From positions 24,958,574 through 25,022,573 of the forward strand of contig OX579633.1 of assembly GCA_951230915.1 (NCBI GenBank): DNA of 64,000 nucleotides, given 5' to 3'. Positions 23,701 through 36,184 of the stretch are shown here, one piece after another. The first letter of the stretch is position 1. Every line of letters begins with the position of its first letter. The notes under the pieces are model-generated. The model saw only the letters and a program-made list of their open reading frames with translations. It did not search any database and had not been told where the DNA came from. This DNA comes from Antitrichia curtipendula. Lineage: Eukaryota > Streptophyta > Bryopsida > Hypnales > Leucodontaceae. Position numbers and translations under genes: made by a program.

Positions 23701-26700
23701 AATCGTGTATGCATGGTCATCTTTTTTTTTAACTTCTGAACAGGGTATGTAAAAGTATTCAGTGTTTAGTTGACTCCATGATTTAGCTGACGTGTCGGAG
23801 TTCTAGATTTGTAATCTTTAACGTGAACATCATTTTCGGTGACAGGGACTTGAGTTACAACGATCTCTCTGGTGAGATTCCGTACAACATAGGATACCTC
23901 CAAGTGAGCACTCTGTAAGTGTATCCAGCTACGATCCCCAATTCTGTCTCAATTGTGTGAGGCATTGCTCATTTGCTCAGCATGTCGTCGAAACACGTAT
24001 TCACACAGTTAGAGCTAACTCTGGCCATAGAAGTCGTATCACTCGCGGGTTGTCATCTCTACCAAAGTCATATTAACTTCGCATTCTTCCCGGATCAAAC
24101 GTGCGCATCAATGAACGATGGGTGCTAATCTGAATGCAGCAAACAACTATTACTGCTAACCTTCTGAGATTAATTAATTAATTAAAACTTCCTTCAGTTG
24201 TATCGTTCTTTACTGAAGCCTTGTGAATGTAAATTGTGTGCAGGTCTTTGGAATCCAACAGGTTCAGTGGGCTGATTCCGGAAGTGCTTGGGCTCATGCA
24301 AGCGCTGGTCATCCTGTATGTCTAAATCTCTCATTTGTCTTGATTATGTTGGTAAATACTACGTAGGTATATGTATTCATTTGTCTTGATTATAGATTAT
24401 TCTTGTCAGGAAATTTTAGTATTGTAAACCGCAGGCCGGATGTCTGACAGTTGACTGGGTTGCATTGGCCATAGAGACTTGAGCTCCAACCATCTCGAGG
24501 GCCCCATTCCGCCGATACTTGGAAACTTGACTTCAGTGACCAAATTGTAAGCTCGTCATCAATCCGTGATTAATTGATCTATACACGGTTAGACCATGCT
24601 TGTTCTTGTTAATTATCCAGTATACTGCCAAAAGGTTCAAATGAATTGTAATGAATGTAGGTCAGCAGCTAGTCCGTTCTTCAGTAATAGTAATTTGCAC
24701 ATGATTGTATAGTGCATGGTTGTGTCCATGAATGTTGTTAGTTTTTAATTTGCGGTTGACCCATTTATCATGATGCTATTGTTCAGGTACCTGGACAACA
24801 ATCGCTTGACGGGTTCGATACCCCCAGAACTCGGCAACATGACCCTGTTGAACTACCTGTAATGCACGACCCTCTGATGTTTCAAAACAGTTCATACTTT
24901 ATAATTAAGGGCAACTTTGAGACCCGGGTACGCGACTCAGATAGTATAGGCAGGCAGGGGGCAGGGGCGTATTAAACCCTCTTAAAAACGGGCTTAGCAC
25001 TTTTAAGTATGCTAACTTTTTTTTAGTATAGTTAACTTTTTAAAATCCAAAGTGAAGGTAAGAAATTGTTATGCTTGAAAAAATACGGAGTTAAGCTTTT
25101 ATTGGAAAATAATCTTCTTATCTTAGTTACTATCTAATCTTAGCTTAATTAAGACCTCAATTTTGCTATAATTATTCTCTATAATTATGTACTACAGCTT
25201 CCCCTCGAGAATCTTTGGCTCATTAAACTTGTCTGCTCTCGGGATGAGAATGAAGGTCAAGTGCACCAAAATCGTCCTAGTAGCTCATAGCAGTCTCACT
25301 GTCGTCACCCCCAGGCTACTTGTGGAAAATAAAGCCGTTATAATTTGATATTTTACAAGTGTTTCTCCTCATCAAGCTAGGAGTTTTATATTTTCTTGTA
25401 GGGCTACGCTTTAATTTTGAGCCTCTATGCAAAGGCAACAAGTATTACAGTGTTGTATTAAATTGAATTATTACATTGGAAGTGATCCAATTTTAGGGCG
25501 TATTTAAAATTATAGGCCTTGGATATGCGGGCAAGAGAAATGATTTTTGATTAGGTTGGAATTTCGGGTTAAATTTTGGTCGTGCACTTTTTCTCTTAAC
25601 GTAGCTTCTCCGCACTTAAAGTCTGCCCAACAGTCAACATATTATATATATTTCTCTGACGTCCCCTGGATGTGGTCATGCTTTTTCTAGGGAATTGAAC
25701 AACAATGAATTGACTGGCGAAATACCTTCTGAGCTGGGGTGCCTAACAGAACTGTTTGATTTGTAAGTACTCTTCATCACTTTCAAACATACCTCTTTGC
25801 AAATGAGTAAATGACCCATCCAGAATTTTCTTCCTGCCAAATAATTTCATGATGTCCAGCAGTGTAAGTTGAAGAAAACCTATAATTAGTTCGCCTGGCA
25901 TGGATTTTTTAGTTTTTGAAAAAAGTTAGCCTCAACTTATAAGTTATGATGATGTGTGCTTGAATACCAGGAAGTTGTCTGAGAATGAATTGACAGGTCC
26001 CATACCTGAAAACATCAGCTCCCTCGCAGCTTTGAACTTCTTGTAAGCAGAGCTGTCCCATGCATGCGTCACTGTTTTCGAATTGCCGTGTCATGTTCAG
26101 TCAATCATTTACACTCGGTTAATTTCAAATTTCGAATTACGCTGGTAGATCGAAAGTTGTGTAGTCTGAGACTCCAACCGGTATCATGTTTGACAGATGA
26201 GCTGCAATCTATAACTCCGTACGTGTGCAGGGACCTGCATGGGAATAAGCTGAACGGCAGTATCCTTCCAGATCTTCAGAAGTTGACCAATCTTACAAGC
26301 TTGTAAGTGCTTTCTTATTTTCAGTATACTGACAGTTGCTATTTGTCGCTAAAAGTGATATAATATATTTTTCATCGGTTCAGAGTTCGCTCTTACCTAA
26401 CTGATAGCTCCTATGGCTGGGGCGAGAGTGCTCCTTTTGTCACTCGTGAATGAGCCTGGCAAGTATTTGATTATTAGTGGCTCTAGATTCTTGTCTTGCA
26501 TTGATTTATTGTTTATTTTTGCTGAACCAGAAACCTCTCTTCGAACTTGTTTTCGGGTGCCGTCCCGTACGAGATTGGGCTTATTTTCAATCTTGACAAG
26601 TTGTGAGTCCTCTTCTACCTAAATTAACGCAAAACCGCTGTCATGATTTTCTACGCTAGTAATGCTCACTACTTAGTAGCCTGGTTAGTTATTTTCGTTT

Positions 26701-29700
26701 CATGAAGAAAGTAAGTTTCCGACTCCTTTTTGAAAAAAATCCAGGTCTTCACGATGCAATTAATCTCGTGAAGTTTCATTATCTTGAAGTCATGAAGTTT
26801 CTCTACCTGTAGGGATCTGTCGAAGAACAACCTGAGTGGCCCTATACCTCACTCCATCGGTAACCTTGAGCATCTCCTTACTCTGTAAGCCATCATATTC
26901 AAAAGATTCTTAGCACTCCCTTGGTGTCATTCTTTGGTCAGTGGGACGCGTGTAGCTAAAAAATTTGAACCCTCAGGCGTTCTTCTCACTATCTCCATCT
27001 CTTTACGAAGTTGCAAAAAATTTTCCAACCCTGTATGAAACTTTCTAATTTTGCACTTCTGAGGAACAACAGGGACCTACATGGGAACAAATTAAGCGGC
27101 TCAATCGGCATCCAACCCAATAACGTGACCAGCCATAGCTACCTGTAAGTTGCTATTACCATATAATTATTTCAATTTGATTACACTAACATCTTCAGTC
27201 ACATATATGTTTTGAGTTAGATTTAATAAATTAGAGCAGGTGGAAGTATTCATTTTGTGACGACGTTCGGTCATAGGCTATTACTATATTTGATCTCTGG
27301 TCTATCATAACTAACAGAGCGGTTGTTCCAGGGAATGTATCCACCTTAATTACCTGTAAGTTGCAAATCCATTTACCTTACCTGCTCATACAAAGTGTAA
27401 TTTAAACAGACGCAAAATGTGTTCGATTCATGACGAGTGTGCAATTCATTAGTGCAACTGCTGGTTTGTTTATGAGCTGACAAAGAGATTCATTCATACA
27501 GAGATCTATCCCACAACGCCTTTGCTGGACCAATACCTCCTGAGCTTGGACAACTGCAAGAAATACGGGTCATGTACGCCTCTGCACATTTTTTTTTACT
27601 TCTCTGCGTTCAAATTGGTAATCCGGGGAATAGTCAAATTCTTCGATCTTTGCCTAAGTTATGAGTCTGATCGACCAGGGCAAGACAACAGCGACGTTTC
27701 TCTGAGGTTTTCGGTTTAATTTCTGTTTGGCAGGAATTTATCATTCAACGCTTTATCAGGTTCAATACCAAAGCAGCTGGAGAACTGCTTCAATTTGGAC
27801 ACCTTGTAAGCCACATTCAAACCCATGAGTTCTGCGCTCCATACGCTTTATTTAATAACAAACTTGTAATATTCGACGCATATAGCCTGGAACCCTGTAT
27901 TGCATGACCTCCATTTAATGCTGGACACACATCAATTGTCGAAGGCTCTAAGTGCACACTGCATCATTCTGACGTATCATGCGTGCATTACATTAATTTA
28001 GAAAAAGTAAAACTGTGTGACTGCTCAGCAAGTCTTGTTTCTGGCTGCAGGGATCTTTCGTACAACAACTTGTCTGGAGAAGTTCCGGTTGCAGATTTTT
28101 TTGACAAGTTCCCCCCCAAAAGGTAATCTTGTAAATTCTTCTATCTGGCCTAAACGTTTAATTCGTATTGGATATGCATGGTTCAAGTAATTGTGTTTTT
28201 GATTGTACGTAGTTTTCGAATCGGCTACATGCAACCAAAGTCAGTTCCTCCTCTTACCAATAAATAATCTAGACATGGATGTGGGGTATGGGTTGCTGCA
28301 GCTACTATGGCAATCCACAGCTATGCGTCGCAACTAACAGCCTGTGCGGGCGGAGCTTGTTTCCTCGGGGTGCACCTCGAACGAATGGTATGCCCTGATA
28401 ATTTGGAAGGCGACAATGTGAAGGACACTTGAGATGCTTGCTGGAAAATTCATCTCTCGTGGAATACATATGATACGTGCCACCATGCATCATGAGAATT
28501 TTCTCCTGGTGTAAACATATTAAAACGTTTGCTTTTCAATTCATGGAAATCAGCATCATCCAAGTCTGGGTGAACAATTTTCAGTCTGGACACTAACTAA
28601 ACATCACTTCCTCATTGCACAGGTCCGTTGGGAGCAACTGCTGCCTGGGGAATCGCAGTCTCTGCAGTCTGCTTATTCGCTCTTCTGCTCTTTGGAGCCA
28701 TGCGCATCATGCGTCCCCGTGACATTCTGAAGCTGCCTAAATCATCACAAGGTATAGTTCTTTATATACATATAAATATATGCGCTATACTTGCAATAAC
28801 AGGCAAGCAGCACAGGCCCATGTCAAAAATCAAATTAATTTTACATAATTTATATTCATGTTGTAACTAAGGAATTGAAAAAGCCAGAGCTAGAATGAAA
28901 GTATGTGGAAGGCCAGTACGTAAACAGTAGTGGCTCACGAGGGTTGGGTAATTAATCATCCCTCATGAGCTGCAGGGCCACCGAGTTTAGTGACGTTTCA
29001 CTTGGGGATGGCGCCACAGTCGTTCGAAGAGATGATGCGCCTGACGGAGAATTTGAGCGAGAAGTACGTGGCAGGACGAGGTGGCTCGAGTACTGTATAC
29101 AAATGCACTCTCAAGAATGGCCACTCCATCGCCATCAAGAAACTCTTCAACTACTACCCTCAAAACATTCAGGAGTTCGAGACGGAGCTAAAGACGCTGG
29201 GCAACATCAAACACAGAAACATCGTCAGTCTGCGTGGGTACTCCATGTCCTCAGCTGGCAACTTCCTCTTCTATGATTTCATGGAATATGGCAGCTTGTA
29301 CGACCATCTTCATGGTACGTTCACGAGAATCTACTCTGTGTGTCCTGTGTGTCTACTTGAATGTGTGTCTTACAGCTCCTTTGGATCATTCGAGGAAGAA
29401 TTATGTTGGAGACAACTAGTTAGGATTTTGACAATTCTGACTTTTAAATGGTTGTACGTTCACGTGTGATTTGATATATTTGCTGTTAGTATCATTCGCT
29501 TCTGAGGGCCTCTACGCGTACGGAATCCAGGTAGTACGTACTATACGCACCCAGATAGAATATGCTCAATATTTAGGTAGGAATCTAATAAGCATGGTGC
29601 ACTGAAAGATCAAATCGACTTGGTTGGAATATGATTAATATTTGCTACTGCCTGCGATCAGGTCACGCGAAAGGGTCCACCAAGATGGATTGGAACACGC

Positions 29701-30698
29701 GTTTGAAGGTAGCGTTGGGAGCAGCACAAGGACTGGCATATCTGCACGAAGATTGTAAACCTGAGGTCGTTCATCGAGATGTGAAATCGTGTAACATCCT
29801 TCTGAATGCCAATATGGAGGCCCACCTGTGTGACTTTGGGCTTGCCAAAAACATTCAGCCCACCAGGACGCACACCTCCACGTTTGTGCTGGGGACGATC
29901 GGTTACATTGATCCCGAATATGCCCAGACGTCCCGTCTGAATGATAAGTCGGATGTTTACAGCTTCGGCATTGTGCTGCTGGAGCTTCTCATGGGCAAAA
30001 TGGCGGTTGAAGATGAAGTCAACTTGCTGGACTGGGTATGCATACAGTTTTGTTATTCCCTCTTCAAAACTCTTGCTAGCTTGCATCCATGGGCTACAGA
30101 ACGTACTGCCTGGCGCAAGATCTATGCTAATAAATTCAATTCTAAGTATAGTAGAGAAGGGCATCATTCATTCAATCAGAGTGATTTTTTTTTGGAATGT
30201 AGCATTGTTAACTCGTAAAAAGCGTCAATAATTTTTCCATCCCGTCCAAATTCAAATACAACAAACTGTAACTCTGCATGCAAGCTCTAATTCAATAATT
30301 CCATTCATTGAATGTCTAATTCTGTGTGCCCGGATGTGGCGTAAATCACTTCCCAGGTGAGGTCCAAAATCGACGATGGAAATGTGCTGGAATACGTGGA
30401 CCCGTATGTGCGAGCCACATGCCCAAGCATCGACCACCTCGAGAAGGCGCTGAAGCTGGCATTGCTATGTTCGAAGCAAACGCCGTGTCAGCGACCCACG
30501 ATGTACGACGTGGCGCAAGTGTTGGGCTCCCTCGTGCCCGCGCCGACCAGGCCCGCGAGCTATCCGTCGCCAGGATCGAAGCAACGTCGCTACATCGACA
30601 CCTACAGCTCCAAGCAAGTCGAGGACATCATCGCCAGTAGCAGCAACTCCGGCGGGGACTTGCTGGACCAATTTGAAGACGTGATTTCCAGAAATTAA
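20709..30698 (+). CDS. ERECTA-family leucine-rich repeat receptor-like kinase
   Basis: Plasma-membrane receptor kinase. In angiosperms ERECTA/ERL proteins sense EPF/EPFL peptides with TMM and SERK partners and control stomatal patterning and organ growth. I resolve 28 exons: 20709-20826, 21252-21387, 21864-21935, 22131-22202, 22587-22658, 22811-22882, 23033-23104, 23287-23358, 23569-23640, 23846-23914, 24244-24315, 24475-24546, 24787-24858, 25691-25762, 25971-26042, 26231-26302, 26531-26602, 26813-26884, 27073-27144, 27332-27355, 27502-27573, 27734-27805, 28051-28122, 28302-28387, 28623-28751, 28976-29314, 29662-30035, 30357-30698. All junctions are GT-AG and in frame, giving 994 residues against about 970-980 in Arabidopsis ERECTA. 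The protein has a signal peptide, an LRR N-cap with C...WRGVVC, about 20 LRRs, a TM segment near residues 603-626 and a kinase with GRGGSSTV, AIKK, HRDVKSCN and DFG. Family assignment is strong (LIYWSESLQYL and MMRLTENLSEKY match); the ligand is unknown. Confidence 0.93.
24859..25690 (+). other. Enlarged intron 13 of the ERECTA-like gene
   Basis: At 832 nt this is the longest intron among the LRR exons, most of which are 130-480 nt. It contains a GC-rich patch (CAGGCAGGGGGCAGGGG near 24951) and AT-rich sequence but no reading frame or transposon ends I can identify. A decayed insertion is possible. Confidence 0.4.
27332..27355 (+). other. 24-nt micro-exon (exon 20) of the ERECTA-like gene
   Basis: GGAATGTATCCACCTTAATT plus four bases lies between CAG and GTAAGT, keeps the frame and adds eight residues (ECIHLNYL). 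It follows exon 19, whose repeat is degenerate (GSIGIQPNNVTSHSYL). Both fall where other ERECTA proteins have a single standard LRR. Skipping the micro-exon also preserves the frame, so it could be alternatively spliced or a misprediction. Confidence 0.55.
28623..28751 (+). other. Transmembrane exon of the ERECTA-like gene
   Basis: Encodes GATAAWGIAVSAVCLFALLL followed by FGAMRIMRPRD: a single hydrophobic helix then basic residues, the stop-transfer signal of a type I receptor. It separates the cysteine-containing LRR C-cap (LCVATNSLCGRS, exon 24) from the juxtamembrane and kinase exons. Confidence 0.85.
28976..30698 (+). other. Kinase domain exons (26-28) of the ERECTA-like gene
   Basis: Exon 26 carries the glycine loop GRGGSSTVYKC and the ATP lysine in AIKKL. 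Exon 27 carries HRDVKSCN (catalytic Asp), CDFGLAK (Mg-binding Asp), the activation segment with GTIGYIDPEY and the SDVYSFG helix. Exon 28 carries the C-lobe (RPTMYDVAQVLGSL) and a tail rich in Ser, Tyr and Asp ending DVISRN. Arg precedes the catalytic Asp, so it is an RD kinase, and no essential residue is missing. It is expected to be active in the cytoplasm. Confidence 0.9.
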
Positions 30699-32969
30699 TG
30701 TCCTCTGATCGATATCGAGCTAATCGATGGCATCGATGGCCATGGGAGTAGTCACGTCGATCGCTCGCTGTGCTCTGCATGCGGAGCTTGATTAATTTCA
30801 GATTAGCTCCCGGACTTTGATCAAATTACGTACTTCTCGATCGATCTCGATCTTCCCGACGGGATCGCTCGATCAGAACGTGTGCATGCGTCTCTCAATC
30901 GGCGTATCTTGCAGGCCATCATTGAAGTGCGAGGCGTGACGACTTGTATCGATCAGCCCCTCTCTCGATCTATGATCAGCAATATACAATCATGGAGAAC
31001 TATTGGACGAAACGGCTTCCGATCCATTCCGTCGTTGTCGGATCTTCCTGCATGGGTTATTGGCTTAGCATGCAGATTTACTGTGGCCGTAGATCCATGT
31101 AGATATATTCTTTTACTGATGATCGAGTCAGGGGCATTCCATCGAATTTTCCAGCAAGGCCGGCTAGTCTAGTGCCCGTACGAACATCACTGACTGTGCA
31201 GTTCGAATTTATTATATTTAATTTGACCTCAGGCTGGCAGAAGCTGACACGCGTCCTGGAAACCCCGTTTGATTTTCGGTAATCTTTTTCGGATTCTCGA
31301 TCTGAGGTGAAGGTACTCACAACCAATCAAATATGCAATTCTGGACATGGTCAAGAGTGGTGCGAGGCAAAGCAAATATTTTTAGAGATGCATTGATAGG
31401 GATGATGGGGATTGCAAAAAAAAATAGTAATTTTTATTGCTTGAACTGAATTTATTAGGAATTTTGGGAGGCAAAAAGTGCTCTAGGGCCCATTGACAAT
31501 TGCTATGACAATTGCTAGATGCTACTAATTTTAATCTTAGCCAAATTATTTCTTGCTTTTTGCTCACCTTTTTGGGACATGTCTCATGACCTTATTAGTT
31601 GGAACACATTCCAAGGTTTGGTTGGAAATTGAACCCAACTGTGGTGGGGAAATAGAAGCATCCTATAGGATGCACATGGGTACTTGATTAGAAAATAATG
31701 GATACCTCTACCTTAGTAATCGTTTGTTGAACTTAATTATAAGACAGTTGGTCCAAGGCAATCAATTTAGTTCAAGTACATTTGGATTTGAAATTGAAGC
31801 TAGATTAATTAATTGTTGGTAGAGAAACTAAAGAGTTCCACTCTTCACTCTATTTAAGGTGGTTTACTCTTAAAGCAATCATTTAAGAGCTGATTGGCTT
31901 TTCAGTGAAGTTAAATTCCTTGAAATAATTTTCAATCAATATTTGTAGGAAGAGAAATGGAGTTGGCATCTAACCCAAGTTGTTTTTATATATTTTGGAC
32001 TTTTATGGAATTAGTCACAAATTATTGAAGTTGAAACGCAGTGGTCACTACAAGTGACCATCTCCTAAAACATACATTGTTGGTACATTGAAGAAAGCAA
32101 AATATACCCACGTGTCATAATCACTTTTAGAGCATGGACGCTTTTAGAACAAATTACCTGAAGTTAGTACTGCTTCTCAAATAGTGTTACTCCTACAAAC
32201 ATAGGGCCATACTAAGTAGAATTTTGTCATCAATTTATTATAGATTGTACTTCATCCTACAATAGGTTTTATCATACAGTTTTTATTTCAATTGCTACAT
32301 AGGAATAAAAGTCAAAGGAAGGGATAGCAAATAAAATCTAAATAAATAAACAAATAAATAATTCCTTTATTAATGATAATATTTTTGTATATATAGTAAT
32401 GATTTGGTTTGTTCCATTTGGACAATGATGTTAAAGTATCTTGTTTTTCAAGTAGTTGTAGCATCTTTTTTTTTATAAATAACATATTAGATTTATTTTT
32501 TAACACAATTTTCACAATTTTCAAGAAATAGAAGTTGTACAAAATTTAGTTTGATTGTTAAAACAATTTAACCATTGGATTTAGTGTGTTCCATTACAAA
32601 GTTTCTTTATCACGAATTGTTAATAATAATGGTACGATTATCGTCAAGCACTGTTTTCATGTTACATTCATTCATTTAGAAATATTGTTACAACATGATA
32701 TTGACATTCATTAATACTATGCAGTTTAGGCATATCATTGATATTTGAGTTTAAAGTGCTAAAGCTGCACGATAACTAGGCATGACTAAAAATGTACGAC
32801 TTTAGTGCTTTTGTGATGAGAGACTAACTTCATGTAACATTAGTGCTTATTTAAAACATGAAATTAGTGCAATAATCACACAACATCATGTCCGTGCATA
32901 GTTATTTCACTAACATTGCATTCTTTTAACTTTCACAATTTCAATACTAAGTCAATTGAAAAGTAACAT
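30699..32969. other. Downstream flank and intergenic region
   Basis: 30700-31330 is GC-moderate and rich in GATCGAT words; it probably holds the 3' UTR of the receptor kinase, though no polyadenylation signal is convincing. From 31340 the sequence is AT-rich with no recognisable gene or element. Confidence 0.45.
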
Positions 32970-33337
32970 TTGTGTTCAAAGCAGCAATTCAGACCTCATT
33001 TAGGCATAGTAAATAACTGTTTTTGAAAACTTTGAATTAAAAAAAGTTGCCAAATCAAGCTAACTTTCACCTCCAAAGATTCGTTTGTGATTTTGAGCCT
33101 CCAATCAAAAGTTATGAATAAAAATCAGAGAAAGGTGGCAAGGAACATTTTTTTTTGACATTTTTAAACATCTACTCTGGTTTTTGTTCATAACTTTTGA
33201 CTGGAGGCTCAAAATCACAAAAAGATTTTTGGAGGTGAAATTTAGTTTGATTTTTCAACTTTTTTTAGTTCAAAGTTTTTCAAAAAAAATTATTTTACTA
33301 TGCCTAAATGAAACCTGAATTTCTACTTTGAACACAA
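32970..33337. mobile_element. Foldback element, family FB, copy 2
   Basis: Left arm (TTGTGTTCAAAGCAGCAATT onward) and right arm (ending TTTGAACACAA) are imperfect reverse complements of about 170 nt around a short spacer near 33145-33165. Segments such as GGCATAGTAAA, AACTTTGAATTAAAAAAAG and TTTTGAGCCTCCA correspond to those of copy 1 at 3815-4175. Non-coding, and better preserved than copy 1. Confidence 0.65.
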
Positions 33338-34194
33338 TTTCTACACGTGAGTTGACAATGAGCTTGAACCTTTCATTTTCAACTGTTATGCCATATCCAT
33401 TGCCATAACGGACAACAGATTTTCATATAGGAAGGACCTCCCCACCCTCCATGCTCACCAAATGTCAATGAAGAGATTCCTTTATTACATCATCAAATTT
33501 CATGGTGGCCTATTGATTGAATTACTTCAAGCTAAAGTTTTATGGCTTATAGATGTTGAAAAACTAAAATATGAATTGATTAAGTGTTGACTAACAAAAT
33601 GCATGAGTTTTGTTAAGAAAAAAGTTATTGTTATTTGGAATGGTAATCAACAATTCAACATTCTTGGCAATATTTTTTTTAAACATTCATACCATTTAGT
33701 AAGTTTTATTGCAGTACAAATAGAAATGACATCATTGTTATGGATTTTCCATGTCCTTAAATGCAAATAAAATGCATGACAATGATAATTAATTTACATG
33801 CATAAACTATGTCTTTTACATATTTGTGATTAACGTATAAAAGTCACATAATTAATACCGAATACATAGTAGTGTCAATTCTTTGTAGTACTACTGTGCA
33901 TTGTAACAATGCGATTACTTGCAAATTAACGTATGCACTCATGAAACAATAATAACTACATGATAATTGCTAACAAATTGTTGGTCTTGAACTTTGAGAT
34001 GTCCAATTCCGTCATAAAGCTATTAACAATATAGTTTTTTTTCACTATCTCACACATGCTTCTATTTAACAATATTTCAAAGAATAAAAATTACTTCATC
34101 TATGTTTTATTTTTGAATTTATTTTTCCTAGACTCTCAACTCAATATTTTATAATATTATAATATAAATTTAAAAATGATTCATAAATCATCAT
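33338..34194. other. AT-rich intergenic region
   Basis: I see no gene, RNA or element here. Confidence 0.45.
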
Positions 34195-34475
34195 CTTAAA
34201 TACCAAAAATTTTAGCTAAGAGGATTCAAAGGGTTAAAGACTAATTTACAATAAAGCCAAAAAAATATGTTTTCTTTACTTCAAACTCAAATATCTTGCA
34301 ATTTGTGTAGTCAAAGTTTCCAAAACTTCTTCCAGACATTTCTATGTTAGTCTATTGCAAGATCCTATAGTTAAATATGCAAAAACAATTTTTTTGAAAG
34401 TTTATACTCTTTGCATTAGAAATGATAGGTTTGAGCAATTTTCGATGAAAAAAAAGGTATTAGGCATTTAAAAAT
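34195..34475 (-). mobile_element. Degenerate fragment of TTAA-type MITE, subfamily A
   Basis: Reverse-orientation similarity to the left part of copy 1: TCAAATATCTTGCAATTTG, AGTCTATTGCAAGATCCTA, ATTAGAAATGATAGG and CGATGAAAAAAAAGG follow the order of the corresponding segments near 5810-6000. The termini are too eroded to define. Confidence 0.4.
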
Positions 34476-34679
34476 TTAGCAAAACAAATAATGTCTTGCA
34501 CAAAAATCTATACATCATATCTTCATTTTTGTATCTCTTTTCTTTTTCTTCCCATCCCTACATAAAATCATTTAAACACTTGCACAATAACCATGAAACA
34601 TTGATTGATCACACTAGTCACATTGTTGAAGAATAGACAAAAATTGCTATATCAACATACTTGCTTGGAGGAATTTCAT

Positions 34680-35116
34680 TGAAATACTACACTTATTCAC
34701 CTACCAATCAACACACATGCATACACACATGCATACATGATAAACAAGCAGAAACAGTGTATCCAACAAATCGTTGTGTATTCAGTAAGTAGACACTTAC
34801 AGAGTCTCAGTACTAATGCTTAGTATTAACATACCATACACCCCAGTTAACGCTGCTCGAATGCATCCTAGTCTTAACTTGCACAGACTGCAACACCTCA
34901 CAATACATAAGCTCGGTCCTCTACACACGACATACGCTTGCTCCATGCTAATCATGATACTTACAGGTCCCGTATTCTTGATCTTGGAGTTGGAACCTTC
35001 TGGGTACGATTTGCTTGTACAGACTCCAACTAAAACTCTAGTACAGGCTCCAACTAAGACTGCAGCTACTGGGTCTAGCTACGTGTTGAGTCTAGAGTGC
35101 TTGTGAGAATCCAATA
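34680..35116 (-). repeat. Copia 3' LTR
   Basis: 437 bp, from TGAAATACTACAC to GAGAATCCAATA. Relative to the other LTR it has an extra ACACATGCATAC-type repeat near its start and about 24 extra bases (a duplicated CTCCAACTAA segment) near its end. A G-rich polypurine tract (GAGTGGGAGTAT on the minus strand) lies at its inner edge, near 35114-35125. Confidence 0.88.
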
Positions 35117-35202
35117 CTCCCACTCAAACAACAGTGTGGTGACTCAACAAGTACTCCCACTTCAATTCACCGTGCTACTTGAGTTGGGAGTTGTCATGCC
35201 AC

Positions 35203-36184
35203 CTAAGCTACAAAGTCAATTGAACGATCGCGTGCCAGTGGTTTCGTAAGTAGATTGGCAAGCTGATCTTCAATCAAGATGTAAGTGATATCGATTTCCC
35301 TGTCATGTTGAACATCACAAGTCTTGTGATACTTAATGTCAATGTGCTTTGTCCTCTGGTGGAAAACAAGGTTAAGGCCATATTCATTAAACTGAGACAA
35401 AATGATCATTTTGAGAACTTAGGTCCCCTGTTTTCAAAGATAAGTTGTTGAAGGCAAAGATAAATATAAGCAACAATATCACGAATTATTTAAGAAAATA
35501 CAATTTTGAAAAACATATGAAGTCGTTGATAATTAAACAAACTATTGCTTGATTATCACAGAATAGAGTAGTTGGTATTAGTTGTGGAAAGTATATACTA
35601 GCCAGAAGGCATCTCATCCACAAGAGCTCATGTGTGGCCAGACATGCTGCAACATATTCTGATTCAGTGGTGCTAACTAAAGTGCATGTTTGTTTACGGC
35701 TTCCCCAAGCAATGGGACCATTGTTGAGTAAGAGAATAAAACCAGACCGTGACTTCTTGTCATCTAGATCAGATGCAAAGTCAGCATCACAATATGCCGT
35801 AAGTTGGTGTAGAAGAGTGCCTCTGTTGTAAGTGATCCGGTTGTTGATTGTCCCCTTGAAAGAGTTGAGAATATGTTTTACTGCTGCCACATGAGGACTT
35901 TTAGGGCAACTACTAAATCTAGTTGCATTGCTCACAACATAGGTGATGTCAAACCGTGTGCCAATGGAGGCCCATTGAAGACAACCAATATATTCTCTAT
36001 AAGGGTAATTTTCAACTGGCTCAATATTGGGAGATGCTTCCCAAAGAACTAGCTGGGTGGCGCTATTGGGATCAACAAGGATTGCTACAGGGTTGCAGAA
36101 TTTGTGACCAAACCATTTGATTACACGCTCAAGGTAGCAATGCTGATCTAAGTGAATGAGATGTTGAGCTCTATCTTTGGTGAT
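35203..36184 (-). pseudogene. Copia RNase H, interrupted
   Basis: Minus-strand frame with copia RNase H landmarks: YCDADFAS (catalytic Asp), STTESEYVA (catalytic Glu), LFCDNQ (catalytic Asp), then, after a non-homologous insertion of about 110-130 bp (roughly 35400-35530), VFHQRTKHIDIKYH. It follows RT directly after an in-frame TAG at 36185-36187. Not functional. Confidence 0.85.

Larger units (their letters stand above)
21864..27805 (+). other. LRR ectodomain of the ERECTA-like gene, one repeat per 72-nt exon
   Basis: Exons 3-9, 11-19, 21 and 22 are each exactly 72 nt, and exon 10 is 69 nt. Every intron falls between the second and third base of the terminal Leu or Phe codon of a 24-residue repeat, so each exon encodes one LRR of the form LxLxxNxLxGxIPxxLGxLxxL. 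The 69-nt exon 10 matches the short 23-residue repeat at the same place in Arabidopsis ERECTA. The uniform phase lets exons be lost or gained without frameshift. Confidence 0.9.

Noticed and set aside
29658..30167. Antisense open frame of 169 codons within the kinase exon
   Set aside because: It overlaps exon 27, whose sense frame encodes the conserved HRD and DFG motifs. The antisense product has no recognisable features.
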